Positions 18,095 through 25,910 of a stretch of 64,000 nucleotides of DNA are shown here, one piece after another (the stretch's first letter is position 1; the number at the start of each line of letters is the position of its first letter). Source of the DNA: DASXKD01 sp963734725. GTDB taxonomy: Bacteria > Actinomycetota > Actinomycetes > Streptosporangiales > Streptosporangiaceae. The notes beneath the pieces are model-generated. The model searched no databases and was not told the DNA's origin. It saw nothing but the letters and a program-made list of their open reading frames with translations. The stretch is from positions 229,313 to 293,312 of the forward strand of contig CAVTIX010000021.1 in NCBI GenBank assembly GCA_963734725.1, in the 5' to 3' direction. The translations under genes and the position numbers were made by a program.

Positions 18095-18999
18095 GCCGGG
18101 GCCAGGATGAGTTTGACGAACGCCTGCGCCGCGCGCTGCATGACGCGGCGGACCGGGTGCAGCCCACCGACGATGGCCTGGACAAGATCCGCCGCTCGTT
18201 GACCCGGCCCCGCCCGGTGCTGCTTGCCGGGATGATAGCCGCCTGCGCCACGGTGGCACGGCGGGCCTGGGCCGGCCTGCACACGTTCATGGCCTGGCTG
18301 CCAACGGTGTTCGCCGCCGCCCCACAAAGCCAGCGGGGGGCGCCGCCGGGCATGCCGCGGCGGCGCCGGGCCCCGGCCGGCACGGCTCTGGTCACCCTGC
18401 TGGCCGCTGCCGTGGCGGTGGCGGGTGTCTTCGCACTGACCGCAGTGCTGCGGCAGACGCTGCCGGGCACGGCGGTGGGGAGTTACTCCCTCCATGGCGG
18501 CGGGTCCGCTGGAAGGAATGCGCCGAAGGTGAATGGGAATGGCGGGCAGCTATCCCCAGGCAGCGCGGCGGGGACTGGCCCGGCGCACCGCCCACCGAGC
18601 CGGCCAGCTGCCGAGCCAGTCCCATGCCCGGCAACGACGTCGGCGCCCGGCCCTTCGGCAAGCTCGGCTGTTAGCCCTGGCCAGACCGCGTGCACAAGCC
18701 TGCCTACGAGCCCGAGCCCGTCTGCCAGCCCGAGCCTGAGCCCGTCTGGAAGCCCCAGCCCGTCCGCAAGCCCCAGCCCGTCCGCAAGCCCCAGCCCGAG
18801 CCCGTCCGAAAGCCCCAGCCCGAGCCCAACGACCCCTACCGTGCCGAACGACGCTCCGTCGCCGAGCGCGACTCCGCCGCCCCCCAACGGGACCGCCCGC
18901 CTACCAGGGAATCTTCGCCAAAGAAACACCCACCAATATTTGGCGCCCGCGCGGGGCGGCACAAATCCGGCCGGGCAAGCGGAGCCGTCACGGTCATGA
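18091..18999 (+). CDS. Putative membrane anti-sigma factor with Ser/Pro-rich exterior
   Basis: 302 residues. A cytoplasmic N-terminus (DEFDERLRRALHDAADRV) of the type found beside SigE-like ECF factors, one transmembrane helix near residues 95-117 (ALVTLLAAAVAVAGVFALTA), then about 180 residues of low-complexity Ser/Pro/Ala sequence expected outside the cell. No zinc-binding ZAS motif is visible. The role as sigma antagonist is inferred from the ATGA coupling and topology. The exterior region could span the cell wall. Confidence 0.65.
   Translation: MSRGQDEFDERLRRALHDAADRVQPTDDGLDKIRRSLTRPRPVLLAGMIAACATVARRAWAGLHTFMAWLPTVFAAAPQSQRGAPPGMPRRRRAPAGTALVTLLAAAVAVAGVFALTAVLRQTLPGTAVGSYSLHGGGSAGRNAPKVNGNGGQLSPGSAAGTGPAHRPPSRPAAEPVPCPATTSAPGPSASSAVSPGQTACTSLPTSPSPSASPSLSPSGSPSPSASPSPSASPSPSPSESPSPSPTTPTVPNDAPSPSATPPPPNGTARLPGNLRQRNTHQYLAPARGGTNPAGQAEPSRS
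18711..18835 (+). repeat. Imperfect 18-bp tandem repeats encoding Ser-Pro
   Basis: Units of the form AGCCCCAGCCCGTCCGCA recur with small variations inside the anti-sigma gene and encode (Ser-Pro)n with Ala, Glu or Gly interruptions. The array is prone to slippage, but its 6/18-base periodicity preserves the frame. Confidence 0.75.
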
Positions 19000-19150
19000 C
19001 GGCGGACTGAATCCGTGGCAGGGCCGCCGTCACCACCAGACGCAGCAACGGCACCCGGCGGCGGGGACGAACGGCCCGCGCGGTCTTGGCCGGGCCATTT
19101 CCCGCCCGCCTGGCCCGCGGGTGCACCATGCCCCGGCATGCACGCCGGTG

Positions 19151-19318
19151 ACTCAGATTTCCTGGTATTCGAAAGCGACCAAGGAGCAGATCGCCGGGTT
19201 CGACCTGATCGAGTGCGCCAGCATGGCCGAGGCAGTCCAGATCGCATCCCGGCGCCCGACCGCCAGGATCGGCATCTTCGAGCTACGGCAGATCTGGGAC
19301 GGCCGGGGACGGCGATGA
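19151..19318 (+). pseudogene. C-terminal fragment of a YCII-family protein
   Basis: The plus strand encodes KATKEQIAGFDLIECASM, then AVQIASRRPTARIGIFELR and a final IWD. This is the second half of a YCII/DGPF-domain protein, a family often encoded with ECF sigma factors. The first half, with its usual DGPF segment, is absent and replaced by unrelated sequence, so only a remnant survives. Confidence 0.55.
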
Positions 19319-19447
19319 TGCTCCCAACCGCCCGGCCAGGCGGCCGCCTCCCCCAGGGAAGGGAAGGTGTCTGTGAGGCAGGCGCCATCGGGCGCCGAGG
19401 CTCACATGATGTGCGGCAGATCGTCTTCACTTGATGTGCGACGCAGT

Positions 19448-20278
19448 CTAGAGGTCTCGGCGGACCGCGAGCTGGCAAGCGAGGTTGACGGCGCGGGCCC
19501 ACAGGTCGCGGTCTTCAGCAGCTGGGTTTGCTGGTTCTTCTTGGCTGACTATCCAGTCGGTCACTGCTCTGAAGATCAGAGCCCGGGCCAGGTACTGGCC
19601 GAAATCGCTGATGTGGGCGACGGCGTCCAGCACCTGGCGGCCGGAGCCTTCCCAGACCAGGGCGTCAGCGACCACGATTGCCGATGCGTAGGCGGTGGGC
19701 CGCCAGTAGGGCGAGAAGTCGATGATCGCTGGCGGCTGAGCGCGGTCGAACAGGACGTTGCCAGTAAGGTCGCCGTGGATGAGCTGGCTGGGAGCGGCGA
19801 CCGGGCGCAGCGCCGAGACCAGTTCGGGCACGTGCCTGACGTCAGGGAACTCACTGGCGGGTATCTCGCCCCAGGCGACCCGGTCGCTGATTGCCCACCG
19901 GTTGGATCGCTGGTCAAGGAAAGACGGCCGCGGAATCTCGCGCAAAGCCGCGTGGAAGCGCTCGCCAACCGCAATGATCTCCGGCCAGCGACGTGCCTTG
20001 TGCGTGCCGGTCACATACTCAGTGGCGCACCATCCATCGACGCACAGCGAGCCGTCGGCAGCTCGCCGGGGCCGGGCCAGCCGGAAGCCAACCGACGGAA
20101 TCTGGGAGAAGATCTGGGCCTGCCACGCCAGTTCTTCCAGGTCGTCGACGTCCACTGGCTTGAAGACCACATCACCGGCCAGCCAGGACGTGCCCTGGCC
20201 GCCGCCCAGCGGAACTGGGCGGGATCCGGCAACACCGAAAGCGGCGAGTACCGCAGGCGGCGGGAACACCACCGGCAA
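19448..20278 (-). CDS. TIGR02569-type protein, aminoglycoside-phosphotransferase fold
   Basis: 276 residues. The protein-kinase-like/APH fold is indicated by the catalytic loop LIHGDLTGNVLF and the metal-binding IIDFSPYWRPTAYASA. The N-terminus (PPPAVLAAFGVAG) matches the actinobacterial TIGR02569 family of unknown function. It is probably a small-molecule phosphotransferase, with the substrate unknown. It starts at GTG 20278. Confidence 0.8.
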   Translation of the reverse strand: MPVVFPPPAVLAAFGVAGSRPVPLGGGQGTSWLAGDVVFKPVDVDDLEELAWQAQIFSQIPSVGFRLARPRRAADGSLCVDGWCATEYVTGTHKARRWPEIIAVGERFHAALREIPRPSFLDQRSNRWAISDRVAWGEIPASEFPDVRHVPELVSALRPVAAPSQLIHGDLTGNVLFDRAQPPAIIDFSPYWRPTAYASAIVVADALVWEGSGRQVLDAVAHISDFGQYLARALIFRAVTDWIVSQEEPANPAAEDRDLWARAVNLACQLAVRRDL

Positions 20279-20559
20279 AACCTACCCCGGGTTGCCACAT
20301 CGAGTCGCCACGGCGTCAGAGACACCGTCATATCGCCCATCAAACGGAGCCAGCCCAAGGACTTCACGGCCGCGCACGTACCCGCCGATCGGCGCGGCGA
20401 GCTGTGCTTCACGGTGCTGTGCGCCACAGACGCAGATCGGGTCAATCGTGGCGTCATTGTCACCGGAGCGGCGAGGCGGCCTGTTGCCTTGCGACGCAGC
20501 AGCGGCCCGGGGTTGTCGCTTTGGGCTGGTCTGGGCGTGAACGGGCTCGTCGCCAGGGG

Positions 20560-21351
20560 TCAGACCGCGGTCCAGCCGCCGTCGATGACCAGGGTCTGGC
20601 CGGTCATGTAACTGGAGGCGGCGGTGGCTAGGAACAGCAGCGGGCCATCGATCTCTCCGAGCGCGGGTGTGCGGGCCAGCAGGGTGTGCTCGCGGATGGA
20701 CTCGGTGAAGCCGGCGTCGGCGAGGTGGCCGGTCAGCTCCGTCGGGAAGTACCCGGGGGCCAGGGCGTTGACCCGCACCCCGCGCCCGCCCCACTGGGCG
20801 GCGAGCTGGCGTGTGAGGTTGACCAAGGCTCCTTTGGTGGCGTTGTAGCCGGCCATCGGGCCGCGGGAGGAGACGATGCCGTACATGGACGCGACGTTGA
20901 TCACGCTGGCGGCCGGGGCAACCCACAGCAGCGGGGCGGTCAGCCGGCACACATCCAGCACGCTGATCAGGTTCACTTCGACGACCTGGCGCAGCTCGTC
21001 CAGGGACTGCTCCTCTATTGGCCCGTCGTCGCAGATCCCGGCGTTGTTCACCAGGACATCGAGGCGGCCGTGCGCTGCCAGTCGCCGTGCCAGCGCCTGC
21101 CGGTGCGAGGCGTCGGTGATGTCCCCGGGCATCACCTCCATCCGCTCGCCGCACTGGCGGGCGAGCTCGTCGAGGAGGTCTGCCCTGCGGGCGGTGGCCA
21201 GCACGTGCGCCCCCGCCCGGTGCAGCACGCGCGCGAACCGCGCGCCCAGGCCCGCCGACGCGCCGGTCACCAGCGCGATCCGGTCATCGAGGCGCCACAC
21301 ATCATTCCCGGTCGGAGGCGATGGCATCTGCCCGGTCCCGCTCATCCGCAC
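20560..21351 (-). CDS. Short-chain dehydrogenase/reductase (SDR)
   Basis: 263-residue classical SDR. The NAD(P)-binding motif TGASAGLGA (about residue 30), NNAG (about 107), catalytic Ser near NVASMYG and the YNATK catalytic Tyr/Lys are all present, followed by the C-terminal GQTLVIDGG. It oxidises or reduces an unidentified carbonyl/alcohol substrate in the cytoplasm. The start is GTG 21351 or ATG 21345, both after CTGGGGG. Confidence 0.92.
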   Translation of the reverse strand: MRMSGTGQMPSPPTGNDVWRLDDRIALVTGASAGLGARFARVLHRAGAHVLATARRADLLDELARQCGERMEVMPGDITDASHRQALARRLAAHGRLDVLVNNAGICDDGPIEEQSLDELRQVVEVNLISVLDVCRLTAPLLWVAPAASVINVASMYGIVSSRGPMAGYNATKGALVNLTRQLAAQWGGRGVRVNALAPGYFPTELTGHLADAGFTESIREHTLLARTPALGEIDGPLLFLATAASSYMTGQTLVIDGGWTAV

Positions 21352-21666
21352 CCCCAGGTGATCCCCCGCTGGGCCAGCCAGGCCTGGTGCTGCCCCACAG
21401 CGCGAAGCCCACTATGCGCCACACCACGATGCTCAGGCCAGGAGAACTGCCCAATCCGGCAGTCAGCAGAACGCCCAAACCCGGCCTGCCTGGGCTATCC
21501 GTGCAGGCCAGAGCCGCGCTAAGGATGTGCGAGCCCGGTAGATGACAAACACTTTGGCACCGGCCCCCGGCCGACCTTTGGCTGACCGGGGAGCCGTCCG
21601 CTCGCTGCCAGCGCCGTCGTTTGGCGTCAAGGCAGCGGCTCTAGTCGCGCTCCGCTGGAGAGCAGT

Positions 21667-22260
21667 TCAGAGTTGGCGGATGGTTTCCGGGGCGAGTTCG
21701 TGGTGGGAGGTAGAGGCCTTGGTGGCGAGGTCGCCGGGCCGGACGACGCCAGGTATGACGACTCTGGCGTTCATCCCGCGCAGCCGCAACTGGCGGCCGA
21801 TGCGAGAGTTGACAAACCGCATCGCTTCGGCGCCAAAGCGCCCGACAAACTTTGCGCAGCCCAGGTGCGGGGCCTCGCTGACACGTAGCACGGCCTGGCC
21901 AACCGCAAGCAAGCTGCCCGCCGGCAGATTGTCGCGACTGAGGTCGAGATCGACATACAGCTGATCCCCGGCTAGCGGCATCCGCTCCCTCCCGCCGGCG
22001 ACGAGTTCAGCGGCCCGCGCGTTCATCACCGTCACCTGCCGCTCAGGGTCGGCCGACCCATCCGCGGTGCTTTTGCTGCCGCGAGCCAGCCAGTTGTCTC
22101 CATTAAGCCCGGCCACCTGGTCGAAAACCGCCTCAGCCGGCAGCTCCCGCTGGCCCACTGCGGGGCGGCTGACGACCAGCACGACCCGGCCGCCGTCCTG
22201 AGGGGAATCGCGGATATGGCCAAGCCCGGCAATCAGGTGCTCGCGCGGCAAATGTTCCAC
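21667..22260 (-). CDS. MOSC-domain protein
   Basis: 197 residues from GTG 22260, where similarity to MOSC-domain proteins begins (VEHLPREHLIAGLGHIRDSP). The conserved core runs through GLNGDNW, VMNARAAELVAG and the Cys-containing HLGCAKFVGRFG, then GMNARVVIPG. MOSC domains carry sulfur or bind molybdenum cofactor via that Cys, and this stand-alone form is of unknown substrate. The frame is open upstream to 22347. Confidence 0.85.
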   Translation of the reverse strand: MEHLPREHLIAGLGHIRDSPQDGGRVVLVVSRPAVGQRELPAEAVFDQVAGLNGDNWLARGSKSTADGSADPERQVTVMNARAAELVAGGRERMPLAGDQLYVDLDLSRDNLPAGSLLAVGQAVLRVSEAPHLGCAKFVGRFGAEAMRFVNSRIGRQLRLRGMNARVVIPGVVRPGDLATKASTSHHELAPETIRQL

Positions 22261-22465
22261 AGCTTGATTGTCCCGGGCCGGCCATGTCCGGCCAAATGGA
22301 TACCCGGTCCCTGGGACGCTCACCGGCCATGATCCGAGCGCAGCCACCCCGCGTGGCCAGCTGCCGGCGCCTGCCCGCCGCTAGGTTCGCGCGGAGAACC
22401 GCCACCAGGCCACGCCAGAACACGGTGACCTGCGGTTAACGCCCGGTGGCAGTTACCGGCCGATC

Positions 22466-22861
22466 TCAGGTGGTGATTTGTTCCACTAGCAGGCTTATGG
22501 GGAAGTAGATACGCAGCTTGCTGATTTGGTTGTCGCGCAAGTCGTAAAAGGCCGAGTACGGCGCCCGGACCGCCCGGCCGGTGGGTTGTACGCCGGCGAA
22601 CTCACCGGTATGGGTACCTGCGAAATCGGCTTCGATTGCCGCTTTATCCTCATCGACCAGCAGATTCTTTAGCTCGGGGCGCGCGTCGAACGCCTGCTGG
22701 TGGATGTAACGGATCATCTGCTCGGCGGCCTCTGGCCCATCGGCCCGCTGATCGGTCCCCTCGAGAGTAGCGACAACGTCGCTAGCGAAGTAGCGGGAGA
22801 AATCGGCGCGTTTGACGAGTGCGTCGAGGTAATCCTCCATCACCTGCCGACCTGTGCCCAT
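22466..22861 (-). CDS. SnoaL-like/NTF2-fold protein
   Basis: 131 residues from ATG 22861, which has AAGGAG seven bases upstream; the frame also contains an ATG at 22882. NTF2-like polyketide-cyclase fold: MEDYLDALVKRADFSRYF, then TGRAVRAPYSAFYDLRDNQI. Such proteins act as small cyclases, hydrolases or binding domains, and the role here is unknown. A strong promoter lies about 220 bases upstream, implying a long 5' leader. Confidence 0.8.
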   Translation of the reverse strand: MGTGRQVMEDYLDALVKRADFSRYFASDVVATLEGTDQRADGPEAAEQMIRYIHQQAFDARPELKNLLVDEDKAAIEADFAGTHTGEFAGVQPTGRAVRAPYSAFYDLRDNQISKLRIYFPISLLVEQITT

Positions 22862-22928
22862 CTGGTTCTCCTTTCTCATCATGCTCGCGGTTTAATGAAC
22901 TCGCGCCGATGACCGAGAATCGGCAGCA

Positions 22929-22940
22929 GTGTTGCAACAC
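22929..22940. promoter_or_regulatory. Perfect 12-bp palindrome GTGTTGCAACAC
   Basis: The palindrome lies 68 bases upstream of the SnoaL-like gene start, inside its predicted 5' leader. It has the form of a dimeric repressor operator, but no cognate regulator can be named. Confidence 0.4.
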
Positions 22941-23087
22941 CGGCCGTTACCAGGGTATAGCGAGATGAACGGCATCGCTGCTCCCTCATTACCGGGACAA
23001 ATGCAGCCCGCGCGCGAGTGACTTTGGATAAGGCGTGCAAAAGTTACCACCTGCGGGGAGATCCAGAATTACCCGCCCTTAGCGCGA

Positions 23088-23116
23088 TCTATACACCCGG
23101 GTAAAGCCAGCGTCAA
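23088..23116 (-). promoter_or_regulatory. Sigma-70-type promoter for the SnoaL-like gene
   Basis: On the minus strand TTGACG (23116-23111), a 17-base spacer and TATAGA (23093-23088) form the best housekeeping promoter match in this part of the window. The spacer contains the palindrome ACCCGGGT. Transcription should begin near 23081 and run into the SnoaL-like gene. Two copies of TTTTACCCC sit just upstream. Confidence 0.6.
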
Positions 23117-23130
23117 TAGGCCCCGGCAGT

Positions 23131-23161
23131 TTTTACCCCAACGGAACAAGGCTTTTACCCC
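23131..23161. repeat. Two TTTTACCCC direct repeats, 22 bp apart
   Basis: TTTTACCCC occurs at 23131-23139 and 23153-23161, two helical turns apart and 15-45 bases upstream of the -35 element of the SnoaL promoter. A related TTTACCC lies inverted in the promoter spacer. This is the geometry of an activator-binding region; the factor is unknown. Confidence 0.4.
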
Positions 23162-23275
23162 GGACAGAAGGCCGCACCTTTGACTGGCACGCTCTCGGCA
23201 GCCTGGCGACGCGGGCGTGGGAGGGCTCGTCACCGTCCGAAGGTTCGGCTGGGCACCGCGGCCGCAATGAGATCG

Positions 23276-23758
23276 TCACGGGCGGCGGGGGGAAAGGCAG
23301 GAGCCGAGTTGGCCGAGAAGTTCCCTGGTGCCTTCTTCGCGGCCTTCGGGGCTGTCCAAGCCGTCGAAGTGGACGCCTTGTTCGGTGTAGGTCAGGTGGG
23401 TCTGGCCGCCGTCGGGCTCCAGCGCGATCGTGGTCAGGGAGGTGGACAGGTGCTGCCCGTCGGCCCACATGTCGTAGGTGAACACGATGCGCCGCTGGTC
23501 GACGATGTCGGTGTAGGTGGAGTGGAACCGTGACCGGGGGCCGCCGTGCCACTGGCCGTCTTCGATGCCGTGCCCGCCGACGCGGAAGTCGTGGGATTTC
23601 TCGGCGGCCTGGAACGCCTCACCAGCGGTCAGCCACTGGTCGCGTGCGTCGTTGTCCGAGAGCGCGTGCCAGACCGCGGCGACGAGCACCGGGTAGGTGC
23701 GCTCGATCACGAAGGTGGCGTGGATCTGGCTGCGCTCGGTGTCGTCCACGTCAGTCAC
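23276..23758 (-). CDS. SRPBCC (AHSA1-type) domain protein
   Basis: 160 residues of the START/Bet v1-like fold: FVIERTYPVLVAAVWHALSD at the N-terminus, a central FRVGGHGIEDGQWHGG loop and the C-terminal HLTYTEQGVHFDGLD. Such proteins bind hydrophobic ligands, and they are often encoded with an ArsR regulator, as here. The start overlaps the end of the ArsR gene by eight bases, so the pair is co-translated. Confidence 0.87.
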   Translation of the reverse strand: MTDVDDTERSQIHATFVIERTYPVLVAAVWHALSDNDARDQWLTAGEAFQAAEKSHDFRVGGHGIEDGQWHGGPRSRFHSTYTDIVDQRRIVFTYDMWADGQHLSTSLTTIALEPDGGQTHLTYTEQGVHFDGLDSPEGREEGTRELLGQLGSCLSPRRP

Positions 23759-24116
23759 TCCTTGCCGTGGTGGCTGGGTCGTCGTCTGGGCTGCTGGAGG
23801 CCCTGGTAAGGAACGAGCCGAGGCGGTCCAGGCGGCGTTCCGCGGGCAGCTTTTGCCCGGTGATCCAGTTCGCGGCCGGCCCCAGGGCTCCGGGAATCAG
23901 CTGGTAGGTGCGGACTCGCCCCTCTTTGCGCGAGGTGACCAGGCCGGCCTTTTCCAGCACGCCAAGGTGCTGGGTGACCGTGGGGAGCGCCATCGCAAAC
24001 GGTTTGGCGAGCTCGCTCACTGAGGCAGGGCCGCGGGACAGCCGCTCCACCATGGCCCGCCGGCTGCTGTCGCCGAGTGCATGGAATACCTCGTCGAGGC
24101 CCACATGTTTAGGCAT
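23751..24116 (-). CDS. ArsR/SmtB-family repressor
   Basis: 121-residue winged-helix regulator (EVFHALGDSSRRAMVERLSR, then PTVTQHLGVLEKAGLV and the wing RKEGRVRTYQL). No metal-binding Cys is present, which fits the metal-independent group encoded with SRPBCC genes. An inverted repeat, TTAGGCATTTACCTGA, overlaps its start codon and matches an operator 1 kb upstream, implying autoregulation and control of the reductase gene. Confidence 0.9.
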   Translation of the reverse strand: MPKHVGLDEVFHALGDSSRRAMVERLSRGPASVSELAKPFAMALPTVTQHLGVLEKAGLVTSRKEGRVRTYQLIPGALGPAANWITGQKLPAERRLDRLGSFLTRASSSPDDDPATTARSD

Positions 24117-24124
24117 TTACCTGA
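24109..24124. promoter_or_regulatory. Predicted ArsR operator overlapping the arsR-like start codon
   Basis: TTAGGCATTTACCTGA spans the ATG of the ArsR gene (24116). It has the same half-sites and 6-base spacing (TTAGG-N6-CCTRA) as the site at 25177-25192, so the two probably bind the same repressor. Confidence 0.6.
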
Positions 24125-24420
24125 AGATTTCGGATGCCGCTGGCCCTGTCAAGGGGCAGTGCCGGGCAAGCTCCGGACTGGCGGCCAGGTAAGGACCGGC
24201 CATGGCAAGCGGGGCCGGCCAAACCTCTGGCGCTGCTGCCGGCGGGCGCCCGCTGCCGTTCCGGCCAGTAATGCCCGCCGTGACCCCGGCGAGCCGGCGG
24301 AGGCGGCTCACGCGGGCCTGGTAGCCAGGCGAACCACGCGGAGGCGCCGGGCGGGTACCCCGGCCCTCGGTTCAAGAACACGCCCCGCCGGAGCCGGAGG
24401 TCATGTCGTTGGCTTTGGGG

Positions 24421-24996
24421 CTAGAGGACCTGGTAGCGGACATACACGGCGCCGCTGTTGAAGGCTTTCGACTCCACGAGCTCCAGGTCGAGCTTGGCTT
24501 TGTCGTGGAAGAGCGGCGTGCCACGTCCGAGCGTCACGGGGTGGATGACGATGCGGAACTCGTCGATCAACCGCAGGTCGATGAATGCGTGGACCAGCTT
24601 CGGACTGGCATAGATCGCCATCGTGCCGCCGGGCTTTGTCTTGAGCTTCCCCACCTCCTCAGCGACGTTGCCGCTGAGGAGCCGCGAGTTCGCCCAGCCC
24701 GCCGAGTCCAGCGTTGTCGAGAAGACGATCTTGTTGACGTTGTGCACCCATTCGGCGTGCGCCCGTTCGCCCGGTGTGCCACTGGGGTTGTCGAGCATGT
24801 TCGACCAGAACCCTTGCATGCCCAAGTAGGTCGCGCGTCCGTACATGGCCGTGTCGACATCCGCCCGGACATGTACGTTGCTGAACCGGTCAACCTCCTC
24901 GTCGTAGGCGCGAGCGGTCCACTCGAAGCCCAGCCCCTCCTGCGAGTCAGCAAAGCCATCCAGCGTCGCGTTCTCGATGGCCACGACTTTCCTCAT
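24421..24996 (-). CDS. Dihydrofolate reductase-like (RibD C-terminal family) protein
   Basis: 191 residues from ATG 24996, which is preceded by GGGAGGATCGAG. The fold begins RKVVAIENATLDGFADS and includes MYGRATYLGMQGF, the nucleotide-binding GGTMAIYASPKLVHAFID and the C-terminal PVTLGRGTPLF. These NADPH-dependent DHFR-like proteins are common in actinobacteria and their substrates are unknown. The frame extends upstream to 25122 only because it runs into a decayed ArsR gene. It lies upstream of, and reads toward, the ArsR-SRPBCC pair. Confidence 0.87.
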   Translation of the reverse strand: MRKVVAIENATLDGFADSQEGLGFEWTARAYDEEVDRFSNVHVRADVDTAMYGRATYLGMQGFWSNMLDNPSGTPGERAHAEWVHNVNKIVFSTTLDSAGWANSRLLSGNVAEEVGKLKTKPGGTMAIYASPKLVHAFIDLRLIDEFRIVIHPVTLGRGTPLFHDKAKLDLELVESKAFNSGAVYVRYQVL

Positions 24997-25064
24997 CTCG
25001 ATCCTCCCTGTGTGGACGATGGCGATCCGTCTGGGGCCCTCGCCGAGGCACCGAGCGAAGCAGC

Positions 25065-25172
25065 CCGGAATCGAGCCAGTCTGCTGGCTGATGCCTAACA
25101 TGCGGGACAGTCGCTCCGCCACGACACCCGGCCGTCGTCGACAAGAGCATCGAATCCCTGGTAGATCGCCAT
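25065..25172 (-). pseudogene. Decayed ArsR-family regulator gene (start only)
   Basis: From ATG 25172 the minus strand reads MAIYQGFDALVDDGRV, which parallels the canonical ArsR opening, then hits TAG. The neighbouring frame continues with VAERLSRMLGISQQTGS, matching the next ArsR helices. A frameshift and an internal deletion have removed most of the gene. Its operator (25177-25192) is intact and now sits 181 bases upstream of the reductase gene. Confidence 0.6.
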
Positions 25173-25176
25173 ATAT

Positions 25177-25192
25177 TTAGGTAATCACCTAA
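25177..25192. promoter_or_regulatory. Perfect inverted repeat TTAGGT-N4-ACCTAA (ArsR-type operator)
   Basis: TTAGGTAATCACCTAA lies five bases upstream of the decayed ArsR start. Its half-sites match the site on the surviving ArsR gene, so the reductase transcript may now be controlled by the neighbouring repressor. Confidence 0.65.
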
Positions 25193-25318
25193 GTATGCGG
25201 CATGCTGCTCAAGCTGTCAAACGGCCAGCGCCCTCCGTGCAGGCCCAGGAACCTGCCATGTCCGCGCCCGGCCCGTGGCGGCTTTCGGCCCGGCCGCGCC
25301 GTCCGCAGTCCAGTGATA

Positions 25319-25579
25319 GGGGTGCCGCAGGGCGGCGTGCCGGGGTGCCGCAGGGCGGCGTGCCGGGGTGCCGCCACCGGGCGGCGTGCCGGGGGTGCCA
25401 CCACCGGGAGGCGCGCCGGGGGTGCCGCCACCTGGAGGCGTGCCGGGGGTGCCGCCACCGGGCGGCGTGCCGGGGGTGCCACCACCGGGAGGCGCGCCGG
25501 GGGTGCCGCCACCTGGAGGCGTGCCGGGGGTGCCACCACCGGGAGGCGTGCCGGGGGTGCCGCCACCGGGAGCCGCTCC
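25319..25579. repeat. Tandem repeat, about ten units of 23-27 bp
   Basis: Units of GGGGGTGCCGCCACC-GG-GGCGTGCC type repeat head to tail; the first two are 23 bp, the third 26 bp and the rest 27 bp. Because 27 is a multiple of three, frames on both strands stay open (for example GVPGVPPPG on plus), so no single coding frame can be trusted. It ends 54 bases left of the first tRNA-Tyr half-repeat. Confidence 0.85.
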
Positions 25580-25632
25580 CGGCCCCGCATCCCGTGCTGG
25601 TCGCACCACTGGTCAGCGGCTGTTTGTGCTGG

Positions 25633-25685
25633 TGGTGGCAGGTCCAGGGTTCGAACCTGGGTAGGCTAAGCCGACGGTTTTGCAG
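25633..25685 (-). repeat. tRNA-Tyr 3'-half copy A (putative attachment-site remnant)
   Basis: Read on the minus strand this is the 3' half of a tRNA-Tyr: anticodon-loop side (here CTGCAAA rather than CTGTAAA), variable arm GGCTTAGCC, T-arm CCAGG-TTCGAAC-CCTGG, acceptor strand ACCTGCC, discriminator A and CCA. The 5' half is absent, so it cannot be a working tRNA. Three further copies lie in the same orientation at 35617, 39110 and 55909. Confidence 0.8.
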
Positions 25686-25910
25686 GGAGCACCCGACGAC
25701 GGCAACGTATGACCGTTACCTGCAGGAACGCCGTCCTGAGAGTGGTTCGGCAGCCACTCAACCGCTCCTCAACCGCGCCAGCCCGCAACAGGTCGGCTGC
25801 GACCGGACGTCGCCGGACTGAGGTCCTGGCCCAGCTACTTGCCGCAAAGGCAGCGTAGCGCAATAGCACTGCACTGCGGTACAATTCTTGACGAATGTAG
25901 GAGGTTGCTC

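Noticed and set aside
23908..24381. Additional genes between the reductase and ArsR genes
   Set aside because: Frames in the 300-base gap have no ribosome-binding site or similarity; the region is better explained as intergenic with an operator.
25319..25579. CRISPR array
   Set aside because: The repeats are contiguous with no unique spacers, and no cas genes are present.
25633..25685. A functional tRNA or tmRNA at the TTCGAA repeats
   Set aside because: The T-arm and acceptor 3' strand are tRNA-like, but the 5' half (acceptor 5' strand, D-arm, 5' anticodon stem) is absent at all four copies, and there is no tag-peptide region.
25195..25821. Plus- and minus-strand proteins spanning the 27-bp tandem repeat
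   Set aside because: The frames stay open only because the repeat unit is a multiple of three, and one runs into the tRNA-Tyr fragment (ending AGPGFEPG). No independent coding evidence.
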